64,000 nt of DNA, from assembly GCF_900182565.1 (NCBI RefSeq), contig NZ_FXTI01000001.1, forward strand, positions 573,620 through 637,619, given 5' to 3'. This stretch comes from Melghirimyces algeriensis (GTDB lineage: Bacteria > Bacillota > Bacilli > Thermoactinomycetales > DSM-45169). The position numbers were made by a program, and so were the translations under genes. Shown here piece after piece: positions 16,628 to 25,157 of this stretch (position 1 is the stretch's first letter; every line of letters starts with the position of its first letter). Under the pieces are notes generated by a model. That model worked only from the letters and a program-made list of their open reading frames with translations, did no database searches and was not told the DNA's origin.

Positions 16628-16683
16628 TAGAGTTGAGTTAAGAGAAGAGATGAGTGTAGACAGTTGAGCAGAGAAGAGCGGAG
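16628..16683 (+). promoter_or_regulatory. TRAP-binding (G/U)AG repeat array in the trp leader
   Basis: About 11 NAG triplets, mostly GAG or TAG, spaced five bases apart: 16628 or 16630, 16635, 16642, 16647, 16652, 16657, 16661 (CAG), 16666, 16671, 16676 and 16681. TRAP binds 11 such repeats separated by 2-3 bases. The CGGAG at 16679-16683 can pair with CTCCG at 16698-16702, which would form part of an antiterminator that TRAP binding would disrupt. The mtrB gene is in the same window. Confidence 0.9.
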
Positions 16684-16702
16684 TTGAAATGAACGGACCT
16701 CC

Positions 16703-16736
16703 GACCAAGGCTTCTGTGCTTTGGTCTTTTTATTTT
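16703..16736 (+). terminator. trp leader attenuator (terminator)
   Basis: GACCAAGGC and GCTTTGGTC pair around TTCTGT (one G-U pair) and run into TTTTTATTTT. It lies 70 bases before trpE and right after the TRAP repeats, so tryptophan-loaded TRAP should favour it. Confidence 0.9.
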
Positions 16737-16805
16737 CTCCTATGATTCTTCTCTTCTGTCACGTTTTCTCATCTCCTGTGGTTAAGTCCTAAGGAGGGAG
16801 ATGTC

Positions 16806-18323
16806 GTGTATTACCCCCTGTTTGATGATGTGCGGCAATATGCCCGCACATATTCCACCATTCCTGTTTGCCGTTCCCTTTTTCTTGATACGGAGACCCC
16901 GATTTCGCTCTACCAGCGTGTGCGTCAAAAGCCCTATTCCTTCCTTTTGGAAAGTGCGGAAGAGGGAGGTCGGTGGGGGAGGTATTCCTTTATTGGAACG
17001 GACCCTTTTCTTATATTTCAATGTACGCGTCATCAAGTGGAAATTATGGAAAAAGGAAAACGAAAAGCGTTTTATTCAGAATCTCCCTTCGATACATTGG
17101 ATAGCTTGTTGGAACAATACCGTTCTCCCTGTTATGCCGGTTATCCTCCGTTTTTGGGTGGAGCTGTTGGGTATGTGGGCTTTGATGCGATTACGACGAT
17201 AGAACCATCTGTTCCGCGAAACGGGAGGCCTCATTCCAGGGATATTCACCTCATGTTTTGCGATCGAATGATTGTTGTTGACCATTTAAAACAGGAATGG
17301 TCCTTGGTAATCAATCTTCACGTTGATCCGGAAATGGCTGAAAAGGAACTGCGGGATGCGTATCATTCCGTTTTGCAAGAATTGGACCGTTGGACAGAAG
17401 AGCTGCTGTCCAAAGAGTCATTTCCGACGTCTTTTCCCAAGATTTCTTTCGATGACGGGGAAGCGGATTTCAACCAGGTTATTCCCAATATGACGAAGGA
17501 AGAATATTGTGATCGAGTCGAAAGAGCCAAGGAATCCATTCGCAAAGGGGACGTTTTTCAAATCGTTCCTTCTCAACGCTGGAAGTGCGAACACGCTCCT
17601 CCTTCCTTTGAGGTATACCGTGTTCTTCGCTTATTAAATCCCTCTCCCTATATGTACTGTCTGTCGTTGGGGGATGAAGAGATTGTCGGAGCCTCACCGG
17701 AGTTGTTGGTTCGGGTGACGGATGGACAGATTGAAACACGCCCGATTGCCGGTACTTGTCCCAGAGGAAAAAGTGACCAAGAGGATAGAAAATTGGCGGA
17801 TCAGCTAAAGGCAGATGAAAAGGAACGGGCAGAGCATACGATGTTATTGGATTTGGGTCGGAACGATCTGGGAAGGGTTTCCCGTTATGGAACGGTACAC
17901 GTGACCGAGGAAATGGCTGTGGAGCGTTATTCCCATGTGATGCATTTGGTTTCTCACGTAACCGGAACACTTCGGGAGGGGGTTTCCCCCCTGGAGGGAT
18001 TTACTTCCTGTTTTCCGGCTGGAACGGTATCCGGTGCACCCAAGGTTCGGGCGATGCAATTGCTTTCCGAGCTTGAACCGGAAAATCGGGGAATTTATGC
18101 CGGTGCTATTGGTTATTTCGGCTTTGCCGGAAATTTGGATAGCTGTATCACGATCCGGACGATCCATTTTAAAGATGGGTCTGCTTGGGTACAGGCCGGG
18201 GGAGGTGTTGTAGCCGATTCCGTTCCGGAACGGGAATATGAAGAATCAAGAAACAAAGCGAGAGGATTGATCCGTGCCCTGACGCTGGCGCAACAGATGT
18301 TTACCCTTGCAGCCAAAGAATGA
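16806..18323 (+). CDS. trpE: Anthranilate synthase component I
   Basis: Makes anthranilate from chorismate with an amidotransferase partner. The GTG at 16806 follows AAGGAGGGAG. The 505 residues contain the LLES feedback (tryptophan-binding) motif at 47-50, and the C-terminal chorismate-binding domain with GDVFQIVPSQR, GASPELLVR, RPIAGTCPRG and FPAGTVSGAPKVRAM. No trpG follows; as in Bacillus the glutaminase subunit is presumably the shared pabA product encoded elsewhere. It is the first gene behind the TRAP leader. Confidence 0.97.
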   Translation: MYYPLFDDVRQYARTYSTIPVCRSLFLDTETPISLYQRVRQKPYSFLLESAEEGGRWGRYSFIGTDPFLIFQCTRHQVEIMEKGKRKAFYSESPFDTLDSLLEQYRSPCYAGYPPFLGGAVGYVGFDAITTIEPSVPRNGRPHSRDIHLMFCDRMIVVDHLKQEWSLVINLHVDPEMAEKELRDAYHSVLQELDRWTEELLSKESFPTSFPKISFDDGEADFNQVIPNMTKEEYCDRVERAKESIRKGDVFQIVPSQRWKCEHAPPSFEVYRVLRLLNPSPYMYCLSLGDEEIVGASPELLVRVTDGQIETRPIAGTCPRGKSDQEDRKLADQLKADEKERAEHTMLLDLGRNDLGRVSRYGTVHVTEEMAVERYSHVMHLVSHVTGTLREGVSPLEGFTSCFPAGTVSGAPKVRAMQLLSELEPENRGIYAGAIGYFGFAGNLDSCITIRTIHFKDGSAWVQAGGGVVADSVPEREYEESRNKARGLIRALTLAQQMFTLAAKE

Positions 18324-18324
18324 T

Positions 18325-18348
18325 TAGTGGAGTAAAGGAGAGTTGAGT
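18325..18348 (+). promoter_or_regulatory. Short NAG cluster over the trpD ribosome site
   Basis: TAG at 18325, GAG at 18331, AAG at 18336, GAG at 18341 and GAG at 18346: five triplets at 5-6 base spacing that include the trpD Shine-Dalgarno (AAAGGAGAG). It resembles a partial TRAP site. It may simply reflect purine-rich spacing. Confidence 0.3.
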
Positions 18349-19374
18349 ATGGTACAGCGGAGCTTAGTGAAATTGATTGAGCAAGAAAATCTCACCCAGA
18401 ATGAGGCCAAAATGTTGATGGGGAACATCTTGGAGGGAAAACTCTCTTCCGCACAGATTGCAGCGGTACTTACTGCCTTTCGCATCAAGGGAGAGACGGT
18501 GGAAGAATTGAGCGGATTGGCTGCTTCCATGCAAGCGAAAGCCCTTCGCCTTCCCAAAATGTTGCAACATGCGGTCGATACTTGTGGAACTGGAGGAGAT
18601 GGTGGAAAGACCTTTAATATCTCTACTGCTTCCGCAATTGTGGCCGCTGCTGCCGGAGTTCCGGTGGCCAAACATGGAAACCGGGCGGTATCGGGGAAGA
18701 GTGGCAGTGCCGATGTGCTGGAGGCTTTGGATATCAATATTCAAATAACTCCGGATGAAGCGGTAGAGATGCTGTCAAAGACCAATATCTGTTTTCTGTT
18801 TGCTCCACTTTTTCATCATGGAATGAAAAATGTGATGCCCACCCGAAAAGAACTGGGGTTTCGCACGTGTTTTCATCTTCTGGGGCCATTGTCCAATCCT
18901 GCCGGAGTCCGAAAGCAGTTGATGGGGGTGTTTGATTTCCGGCTGACAGACACCATCGCACACACATTGTTGTCTTTGGGAACTGAACGTGCCATGGTGG
19001 TGGCGGGTTTGGATGGAATGGATGAAATTACACTTGCAGGTGAAACGCAAATCAGTGAAGTGCAGAATGGAAAGGTCTTCACATATCGGATCACGCCAGA
19101 GGAGCTTGGTTTGGAAAGAGCGGACCCCAAGGAACTGGAAGGTGGAAACGCCACGGAGAATGCTGAAATTGTCCGTTCCATCTTTCAAGGAGAGAGAGGA
19201 CCGCAACGCGACATTGTATTGGTCAACGCGGGGGCAGTTCTCACCATCGCCGGGACAGCCAGTTGCCTACAGGAAGGCATTCATCTCGCTGCTGAAACGA
19301 TCGATCATGGGAAAGCACAGGCCAAATTGGAAGAGATGGTTCAGGGAACAAAGGAGGTTTCCCATGTTTCTTGA
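18349..19374 (+). CDS. trpD: Anthranilate phosphoribosyltransferase
   Basis: Transfers phosphoribosyl from PRPP to anthranilate. The ATG at 18349 gives 341 residues. The diphosphate-binding CGTGGDGGKTFNIST and KHGNRAVSGKSGSADVLEALD segments are intact, followed by RKELGFRTCFHLLGPLSNPA. It is 25 bases after trpE and overlaps the trpC start by 11 bases. Confidence 0.97.
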   Translation: MVQRSLVKLIEQENLTQNEAKMLMGNILEGKLSSAQIAAVLTAFRIKGETVEELSGLAASMQAKALRLPKMLQHAVDTCGTGGDGGKTFNISTASAIVAAAAGVPVAKHGNRAVSGKSGSADVLEALDINIQITPDEAVEMLSKTNICFLFAPLFHHGMKNVMPTRKELGFRTCFHLLGPLSNPAGVRKQLMGVFDFRLTDTIAHTLLSLGTERAMVVAGLDGMDEITLAGETQISEVQNGKVFTYRITPEELGLERADPKELEGGNATENAEIVRSIFQGERGPQRDIVLVNAGAVLTIAGTASCLQEGIHLAAETIDHGKAQAKLEEMVQGTKEVSHVS

Positions 19375-20149
19375 ACGAATCGTGGAGATGAAGCGACAGG
19401 AGATCCGACAACTAGAAGGAAGTCTTCAAGAGAAAGAGCGGGAGCGTGTCCATCAATTGCCGGCGGTTTGCTCCCTTGCAAACGCCTTGAAAGAGAAAAT
19501 GGGACATCCGGGATTGATTGCGGAAGTGAAACCGGCTTCTCCTTCTAAAGGGGATATTCGACCTGAAGTGGATGTAACAGCTACGGCCCAGGGATATGCG
19601 GAGGGTGGTGCGAAAGCCATCTCCGTGTTGACGGAACGGACGTTTTTTAAGGGGAACCTTCAAAATCTGCAAAAGGTGAAAGCGAGTGTACAGGTCCCGG
19701 TTCTTCGCAAAGATTTTATCCTAGAGCCTGTACAATTGACAGAAAGCCGTTTGGCCGGGGCGGATGCCGTTCTTTTAATCGCCGCATTGTTTTCAGAAGA
19801 AAAGCTTTGCTCACTTGTCCAAGAGGCCCATCAACTGGGGCTGGAAGTCTTGCTGGAAGTTCATGAGGAAGATGAGATACATCGAGCAGTGGCGGCAAAC
19901 CCGGACATTCTGGGGATTAACAATCGTAATCTTCATACCTTTGTGACGGATCTTGAGGTAACCGAACGGCTTCGTCCCTTGATTCCAAAGAGGTTTCCGG
20001 TTATTGGGGAAAGTGGTGTCCATTCCCGCAAGGATTTTGAGCGATTGGCACAGGCCGGTGTGGATGGAGTGTTGGTTGGAGAGTATCTGATGCGTCAGGC
20101 TTCTCCATACCGAGCGGTACGAAGTCTTACCGCGGAGGTTGGGTTATGA
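19364..20149 (+). CDS. trpC: Indole-3-glycerol phosphate synthase
   Basis: Ring closure of CdRP to indole-3-glycerol phosphate. The ATG at 19364 behind AAAGGAGG gives 261 residues, a TIM barrel. Catalytic residues sit in IAEVKPASPSKG (lysine), VPVLRKDFI (lysine), GADAVLLIAALF, LEVHEEDE and INNRNLHTF. The first ~45 residues are the N-terminal helical extension. Overlaps both neighbours. Confidence 0.96.
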   Translation: MFLERIVEMKRQEIRQLEGSLQEKERERVHQLPAVCSLANALKEKMGHPGLIAEVKPASPSKGDIRPEVDVTATAQGYAEGGAKAISVLTERTFFKGNLQNLQKVKASVQVPVLRKDFILEPVQLTESRLAGADAVLLIAALFSEEKLCSLVQEAHQLGLEVLLEVHEEDEIHRAVAANPDILGINNRNLHTFVTDLEVTERLRPLIPKRFPVIGESGVHSRKDFERLAQAGVDGVLVGEYLMRQASPYRAVRSLTAEVGL

Positions 20150-20805
20150 AGCGTACGTTTATTAAAGTTTGCGGGCTACGAACTCCAGTGGATGCGGAAA
20201 AGTTGATAGGAGTCGATGTGGATGCTGCGGGAATCATTTTTGTTCCTGGGGTGAAGCGAACGGTGAAACCACAGGACGGAGCGGAAATCGCAAAACAGAT
20301 TCCCACAGGCGTCAAGTTGGTTGGGGTATGGATGGACCCTTCAAAAGAAGAGATGTTTACAGTGTGTAACCGGGTGAATGTGGATTTTGTTCAACTGCAT
20401 GGATCGGAATCCCCTGCGTTTTGTCAGTGGGTAAAGGAGCGATTTCAAACTAAAGTAGTGAAAGTGTTTCATGCCGGTATAAGAAGTCCGGGTCAATTGG
20501 AGGATTATGCTCCCTGGATTGATGTGGCTCTCATTGATTCATTTTCTGAAGGAAAAAGAGGGGGAACCGGAAAGGTTTTTGACTGGAGAATTCTTCAGAA
20601 AGAAAAAGAGCGTTGGGAAACCTTTGGAGTTTCAGTTTGGGTTGCTGGTGGCCTTCGGGTGGAAAACGTAAATCAATTGTTGGAGCAGTACACTCCTGAT
20701 GGAGTGGATGTATCCAGTGGAGTGGAGTTGGATGGTGTAAAAGATCGGTTCAAAATGGTTCAATTTGTGGAGAGGGTGAGAGCTTATGACCGTCAATTCC
20801 GTTGA
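20146..20805 (+). CDS. trpF: Phosphoribosylanthranilate isomerase
   Basis: Amadori rearrangement of PRA to CdRP. The ATG overlaps the trpC stop (ATGA). At 219 residues it has the family length, with KVCGLRTPVDA (catalytic cysteine), VDFVQLHGSE, the aspartate in DVALIDSFS and GGLRVENVNQLLE. It overlaps trpB by 20 bases. Confidence 0.95.
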   Translation: MKRTFIKVCGLRTPVDAEKLIGVDVDAAGIIFVPGVKRTVKPQDGAEIAKQIPTGVKLVGVWMDPSKEEMFTVCNRVNVDFVQLHGSESPAFCQWVKERFQTKVVKVFHAGIRSPGQLEDYAPWIDVALIDSFSEGKRGGTGKVFDWRILQKEKERWETFGVSVWVAGGLRVENVNQLLEQYTPDGVDVSSGVELDGVKDRFKMVQFVERVRAYDRQFR

Positions 20806-21991
20806 CAGTTTTCAAACGGAGCCTTTGGGGCGTTTTGCGGGGTTTGGAGGTCGGTTTGTTCCTGAGACTCTGATGGCTGCTTTAATTGATTTGGAAGATG
20901 CTTATCGAAAAGCGTGGGATGATCCAGGATTTCAAGAAGAGCTGAAGGGGTTTTTAACCAACTATTCCGGACGGCCGACACCGCTTACTTTGGCTCAAGG
21001 TTTGACCCGAAAAGTAGGAGGTTCGCGGATTTACCTGAAACGGGAAGATCTGAATCATACGGGTGCCCATAAGATTAATAATACCTTGGGGCAGGGATTG
21101 TTGGCCAGGCGGATGGGAAAGAAAAAGTTAATTGCCGAAACGGGTGCCGGACAACATGGAGTGGCAACGGCGACAGTGGCGGCCCTTTTGGATATGGAGT
21201 GTAAAGTATTTATGGGGGAGGAAGATGTTCAAAGACAAAGGTTAAATGTTTTCCGAATGAAATTGTTGGGGGCAGAGGTGATCCCGGTCACTTCGGGGAA
21301 CGGTACATTGAAGGATGCTACCAATGAAGCGATTCGTCATTGGGTCTCTTGTGTGGAGGATACATTTTACTTGGTTGGATCGGTAGTGGGTCCCCATCCT
21401 TATCCTGAGATGGTGCGCAATTTTCAAAGGGTGATTGGAGATGAAACAAGAACACAACTCTTGGAAAGGGAAGGGCGTCTACCTGACGATGTGGTCGCAT
21501 GTGTTGGAGGAGGGTCCAATGCGATGGGGATGTTTACAGCCTTTCTCGACGACCCAACCGTGCATCTTCACGGGGTGGAAGCGGCGGGGGCAGGGATCGC
21601 CACAGGCAAGCATGCGGCGAGTCTTACGGAGGGAACTCCCGGCGTGATTCATGGATCGTTCACCTATCTCTTGCAGGATGAACACGGTCAGGTGCTTCCT
21701 GCACATTCCATTTCAGCAGGATTGGATTACCCCGGAGTGGGTCCGGAACATGCCGGATTGAAAAAAACGGGGCGTGTCCGGTATACGACGGCAAAGGATC
21801 AGGAAGCCTTGGAAGCGGTTCGTCATCTTTCCCAAACTGAAGGAATTCTCCCTGCTTTGGAGTCGGCCCATGCTGTGGCGGAAGGGATTAAGGTTGCAAA
21901 GAAGGGTCATCCGGATTCTGTTGTGGTGATCTGTTTGTCCGGTCGGGGAGATAAAGATGTGGAGTCGATTCGCAAAGGGATGGGAGGATAA
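20786..21991 (+). CDS. trpB: Tryptophan synthase beta chain
   Basis: PLP enzyme joining indole and serine. The 401 residues include FGGRFVPETLM, the PLP lysine K96 in HTGAHKIN, ETGAGQHGVATA, and the phosphate-binding GGGSNAMG. The start overlaps trpF; trpA begins three bases after the stop, so the two subunits should be made in equal amounts. Confidence 0.98.
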   Translation: MTVNSVDSFQTEPLGRFAGFGGRFVPETLMAALIDLEDAYRKAWDDPGFQEELKGFLTNYSGRPTPLTLAQGLTRKVGGSRIYLKREDLNHTGAHKINNTLGQGLLARRMGKKKLIAETGAGQHGVATATVAALLDMECKVFMGEEDVQRQRLNVFRMKLLGAEVIPVTSGNGTLKDATNEAIRHWVSCVEDTFYLVGSVVGPHPYPEMVRNFQRVIGDETRTQLLEREGRLPDDVVACVGGGSNAMGMFTAFLDDPTVHLHGVEAAGAGIATGKHAASLTEGTPGVIHGSFTYLLQDEHGQVLPAHSISAGLDYPGVGPEHAGLKKTGRVRYTTAKDQEALEAVRHLSQTEGILPALESAHAVAEGIKVAKKGHPDSVVVICLSGRGDKDVESIRKGMGG

Positions 21992-21994
21992 TCG

Positions 21995-22810
21995 ATGCGA
22001 ATGAAGGAAGTGTTTCAACAAAAGGACCGAAAACCTTTGATCCCTTTTATTACCGTAGGAGATCCCGATATGTCCACCACTTTGGACCTGATTCGGCTTT
22101 TGGATGACGAAAAGGTGACCGGGATTGAACTGGGTGTTCCCTATTCCGATCCCTTGGCAGACGGTCCTGTGATCCAATCTGCTTCAGCGCGGGCGTTGGC
22201 TCATGGTGTCACCCTGCCGCAGGTGTTGGAATTGGCGGATAAGGCGCGAGAGATTGGTGTGACGACACCGCTGATTCTCTTTTCCTACTATAATCCGATT
22301 TTGCAATACGGTCCAAAATCCTTGGTTTCCCAGGCCCGCAAGGCGGGGATTGATGGTTTCATTATCCCGGACCTTCCTTGGGAAGAAGGAAGGGAGATGT
22401 CCGCCTATGCTTCAAAGCAGGGAGTGGATTTGATTCCTTTGGTGGCCCCCACCTCCCGTGAGCGGGTGCGACAGATTGTCTCCGATGCCCAGGGGTTTGT
22501 CTATTGTGTATCTTCTAGGGGTACGACAGGTGTTCGCCATGCGTTTGAGCAAGAAGTGGACGTTTTTTTGGATACCGTGCGAAAGTGGAGTCCTGTACCC
22601 ACGGCAGTAGGATTTGGTATCTCTCACTCCGATCATGTTCAACGCTTTCTTCAACACGCCGATGCCGTGGTCGTCGGCAGTGCATTGGTCCGGAAGATTG
22701 AAGAAACAGGGGAAAAGCTGACGAATCCGGATCGACGGAACGAAGCATTGGATGAAATTCGGCAGTTTATACGCAGTTTGATGAACACAGTCAGGACTGT
22801 AAACTCTTAA
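21995..22810 (+). CDS. trpA: Tryptophan synthase alpha chain
   Basis: Cleaves indole-3-glycerol phosphate and passes indole to TrpB. The 271 residues include the catalytic glutamate E45 and aspartate D56 in GIELGVPYSDPLADGP, and the phosphate loop with GFGISHSDHV. Last gene of trpEDCFBA; a strong terminator follows 4 bases later. Confidence 0.97.
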   Translation: MRMKEVFQQKDRKPLIPFITVGDPDMSTTLDLIRLLDDEKVTGIELGVPYSDPLADGPVIQSASARALAHGVTLPQVLELADKAREIGVTTPLILFSYYNPILQYGPKSLVSQARKAGIDGFIIPDLPWEEGREMSAYASKQGVDLIPLVAPTSRERVRQIVSDAQGFVYCVSSRGTTGVRHAFEQEVDVFLDTVRKWSPVPTAVGFGISHSDHVQRFLQHADAVVVGSALVRKIEETGEKLTNPDRRNEALDEIRQFIRSLMNTVRTVNS

Positions 22811-22814
22811 GTGA

Positions 22815-22850
22815 AACTTCAAGCCTCATATATGGGGCTTGAAGTTTTTC
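22815..22850 (+). terminator. Terminator after trpA
   Basis: AACTTCAAGCCTC and GGGGCTTGAAGTT pair (one G-U) around ATATAT and run into TTTTTC. It separates trp from hisC-tyrA-aroA. Confidence 0.85.
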
Positions 22851-22852
22851 TG

Positions 22853-22882
22853 TTGGGCTTTTGAGTCGGTCTGTTGTAATAT
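22853..22882 (+). promoter_or_regulatory. Putative hisC promoter
   Basis: TTGGGC at 22853-22858, an 18-base spacer and TAATAT at 22877-22882, immediately after the trpA terminator and 32 bases before hisC. Confidence 0.45.
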
Positions 22883-22913
22883 AGAGAGAAAATGTGTGGG
22901 GGAGGAAGCAAAT

Positions 22914-24020
22914 GTGAAGCCCAAAAGCACTTTGCAAGGATTGTCTGTATATCAGCCGGGAAAGCCGTTGGAGGAAGTGAAAAGGGAATTGGGTCTCTCC
23001 CAAGTGATTAAATTGGCTTCCAATGAGAATCCTTTTGGCTGTTCACCCCAGGTGTGGAATGCATTGAGAGAGGAAGAACATCATACGGCAATGTATCCCG
23101 AAGGCTTGGCTCCTCAACTTCGTGAGAAGTTGGCAGTCTATCATAAGGTACATCCGGAAACGATCATTTTTGGCAATGGGTCTGATGAAGTGGTCCAGTT
23201 GATTGCACGATCATTTATGGAACCGGGAAAGGAATCTGTGATGGCGGACATCACGTTTCCGCGCTATAAAACGCAGGTTCTCATTGAGGGAGGCATACCG
23301 GTGGAGGTTCCTCTCAAGGACGGGGTCCATGATCTGGAGAAGATGGCTGATGCGATCACCGATCGCACGCAGATTGTATGGATCTGCAATCCCAATAATC
23401 CAACGGGAACAATTGTTTCCCATCAAGAACTGGAACTCTTTCTGGATCGGATACCCAAACATGTGTTGGTCGTGGTAGATGAAGCCTATCAGGAATATGT
23501 GGATGATTCCTCTTATCCAGATACGCTTTCGTTATTGGAAAAGGACCCTCGATTAATCATCCTTCGAACCTTTTCCAAGATTTATGGCTTGGCAGCCTTC
23601 CGAATCGGCTACGGGATTGCTTCGGAGTCCATTGTTACGGAGTTAAATAAGGTAAGGGAACCGTTTAATACCAATCGGATTGCCCAGCGGGCAGCTAGTG
23701 CTGCTTTGGAGGATCAGGACTTTATCCAACGATGTCATCAGGCAAATCAGGAAGGCAAAAAGCAGATTCAGGAACAGTTGGATGAATGGGGACTCTTTTC
23801 TTTTCCTGCACAGGGAAACTTTATTCTGATGGATACAGGCCGATCTGCTGACAGCGTATTTCAGTGTCTGCTGCACAAAGGGATCATTGTCCGTTCCGGC
23901 AGAGCATTGGGCTATCCCACATATATTCGGGTGACGATTGGGAGTCAGGAGCAAAATCACTTGTTTCTCAAAGGACTGGCTAGTTGCTTAGATAAACCGT
24001 TCAGGGATAGGATGAGTTAA
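22914..24020 (+). CDS. hisC: Histidinol-phosphate / aromatic amino acid aminotransferase
   Basis: PLP aminotransferase of fold I that serves histidine synthesis and, in Bacillus, also transaminates prephenate-pathway keto acids. The GTG at 22914 follows GGGGGAGG. The 368 residues show KLASNENPFGCSP, ICNPNNPTGT, VVVDEAYQEYV and the PLP lysine in RTFSKIYGLAAFRIGYG. It sits between trpA and tyrA as in the B. subtilis supra-operon. Confidence 0.94.
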   Translation: MKPKSTLQGLSVYQPGKPLEEVKRELGLSQVIKLASNENPFGCSPQVWNALREEEHHTAMYPEGLAPQLREKLAVYHKVHPETIIFGNGSDEVVQLIARSFMEPGKESVMADITFPRYKTQVLIEGGIPVEVPLKDGVHDLEKMADAITDRTQIVWICNPNNPTGTIVSHQELELFLDRIPKHVLVVVDEAYQEYVDDSSYPDTLSLLEKDPRLIILRTFSKIYGLAAFRIGYGIASESIVTELNKVREPFNTNRIAQRAASAALEDQDFIQRCHQANQEGKKQIQEQLDEWGLFSFPAQGNFILMDTGRSADSVFQCLLHKGIIVRSGRALGYPTYIRVTIGSQEQNHLFLKGLASCLDKPFRDRMS

Positions 24021-24023
24021 GTA

Positions 24024-25127
24024 ATGAAAAAGGCAGTGGTATTGGGCATTGGGCTGATTGGAGGCTCCTTGGCGCTTTGTCTCAAGGAGAATACAACATT
24101 GGATGTTCACGGTTTTGATGCTTCGGAGGAATCCATTCGATTGGCTGAGGCAGCAGGGATGATACACCGAGGTCATACAGAGCTGAAACCAGCTGTTGAA
24201 GAGGCGGATTTTCTCTTTTTGGCGGTGCCTTTGGGAGCGGCTGCCAGACTTTTGGAACAGTTGGCTGAGTTCTCGCTGAAGCCGGACTGTATCATCAGTG
24301 ATGTGGGTAGCACAAAGGGGCAGATTGTTCAACACGCCGGACGTCTGAAGAATCTGGGCGGAACCTTTATCGGTGGACATCCGATGGCGGGATCTCATCG
24401 ATCAGGTGTGCAGGCGGCCCATTCACTTCTGTTTGAAAATGCTTATTATGTGCTGACGCCGGTTCCTGAGACGCCGATGTCTGAAGTGCAGAAATTAAGC
24501 CGTCTTCTGGAAGAGGCAACTCGCGCCCGATTGGTGATCATGGCTCCGGACCATCATGATCGTGTAGTGGGTGCCATCAGTCACCTGCCCCATATTGTTG
24601 CGGCAGGGTTGGTGAATCAGGTGGCAGGTTATAATGAGTCCAATGAATGGTTTTTTCGGCTTGCAGCGGGGGGCTTTCGCGATTTGACACGCGTGGCTTC
24701 CAGCCATCCGGTGATGTGGAGAGATATTCTACTCAGTAACCAAAAAGCGGTTCTTCACCTTCTTGACGATTGGGTGGTTGAAATGAAGCAGGTGCGGGAG
24801 TTGGTTTCCAAAGGAGATGCCGAAGAGATCGAAATGTTTTTCCGACAGGCGAAGGAAGCGAGAGAGGGATTGCCGGAGCGTAAAAAAGGAGCGATTTTGC
24901 CTGAGTATGAATGTTATGTGGATGTCCCGGATGCACCCGGAGAGATTGCTAAAGTAGCACATTTGCTGGGGATGGAGGGAATCAGTCTGCGCAACATTGG
25001 TGTAATGGAGAACAGGGAAGATCGGGCGGGAGTGTTACGTTTGGTTTTCCATACCGGAGAACAGCTGGAAAAGGCAGAAGCTCGATTGAGGGCTTCCGGT
25101 TATCAAGTGTTTGTACTTGATTCATAA
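24024..25127 (+). CDS. tyrA: Prephenate dehydrogenase with ACT domain
   Basis: Oxidative decarboxylation of prephenate to 4-hydroxyphenylpyruvate for tyrosine. The 367 residues have an NAD site GIGLIGGSLA near residue 8, the DVGSTKG and GGHPMAGSHRSG segments, and a C-terminal ACT domain from about residue 293 (YECYVDVPDAPGEIAKVAHLL), which suggests feedback by tyrosine. It starts 3 bases after hisC. Confidence 0.95.
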   Translation: MKKAVVLGIGLIGGSLALCLKENTTLDVHGFDASEESIRLAEAAGMIHRGHTELKPAVEEADFLFLAVPLGAAARLLEQLAEFSLKPDCIISDVGSTKGQIVQHAGRLKNLGGTFIGGHPMAGSHRSGVQAAHSLLFENAYYVLTPVPETPMSEVQKLSRLLEEATRARLVIMAPDHHDRVVGAISHLPHIVAAGLVNQVAGYNESNEWFFRLAAGGFRDLTRVASSHPVMWRDILLSNQKAVLHLLDDWVVEMKQVRELVSKGDAEEIEMFFRQAKEAREGLPERKKGAILPEYECYVDVPDAPGEIAKVAHLLGMEGISLRNIGVMENREDRAGVLRLVFHTGEQLEKAEARLRASGYQVFVLDS

Positions 25128-25157
25128 GTGGATTCTAGGGAAAGAGGAGCGATCGGT

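Noticed and set aside
22861..22882. TTGAGT with TAATAT as hisC promoter
   Set aside because: The spacer is only 10 bases; the TTGGGC with 18-base spacing is more plausible.
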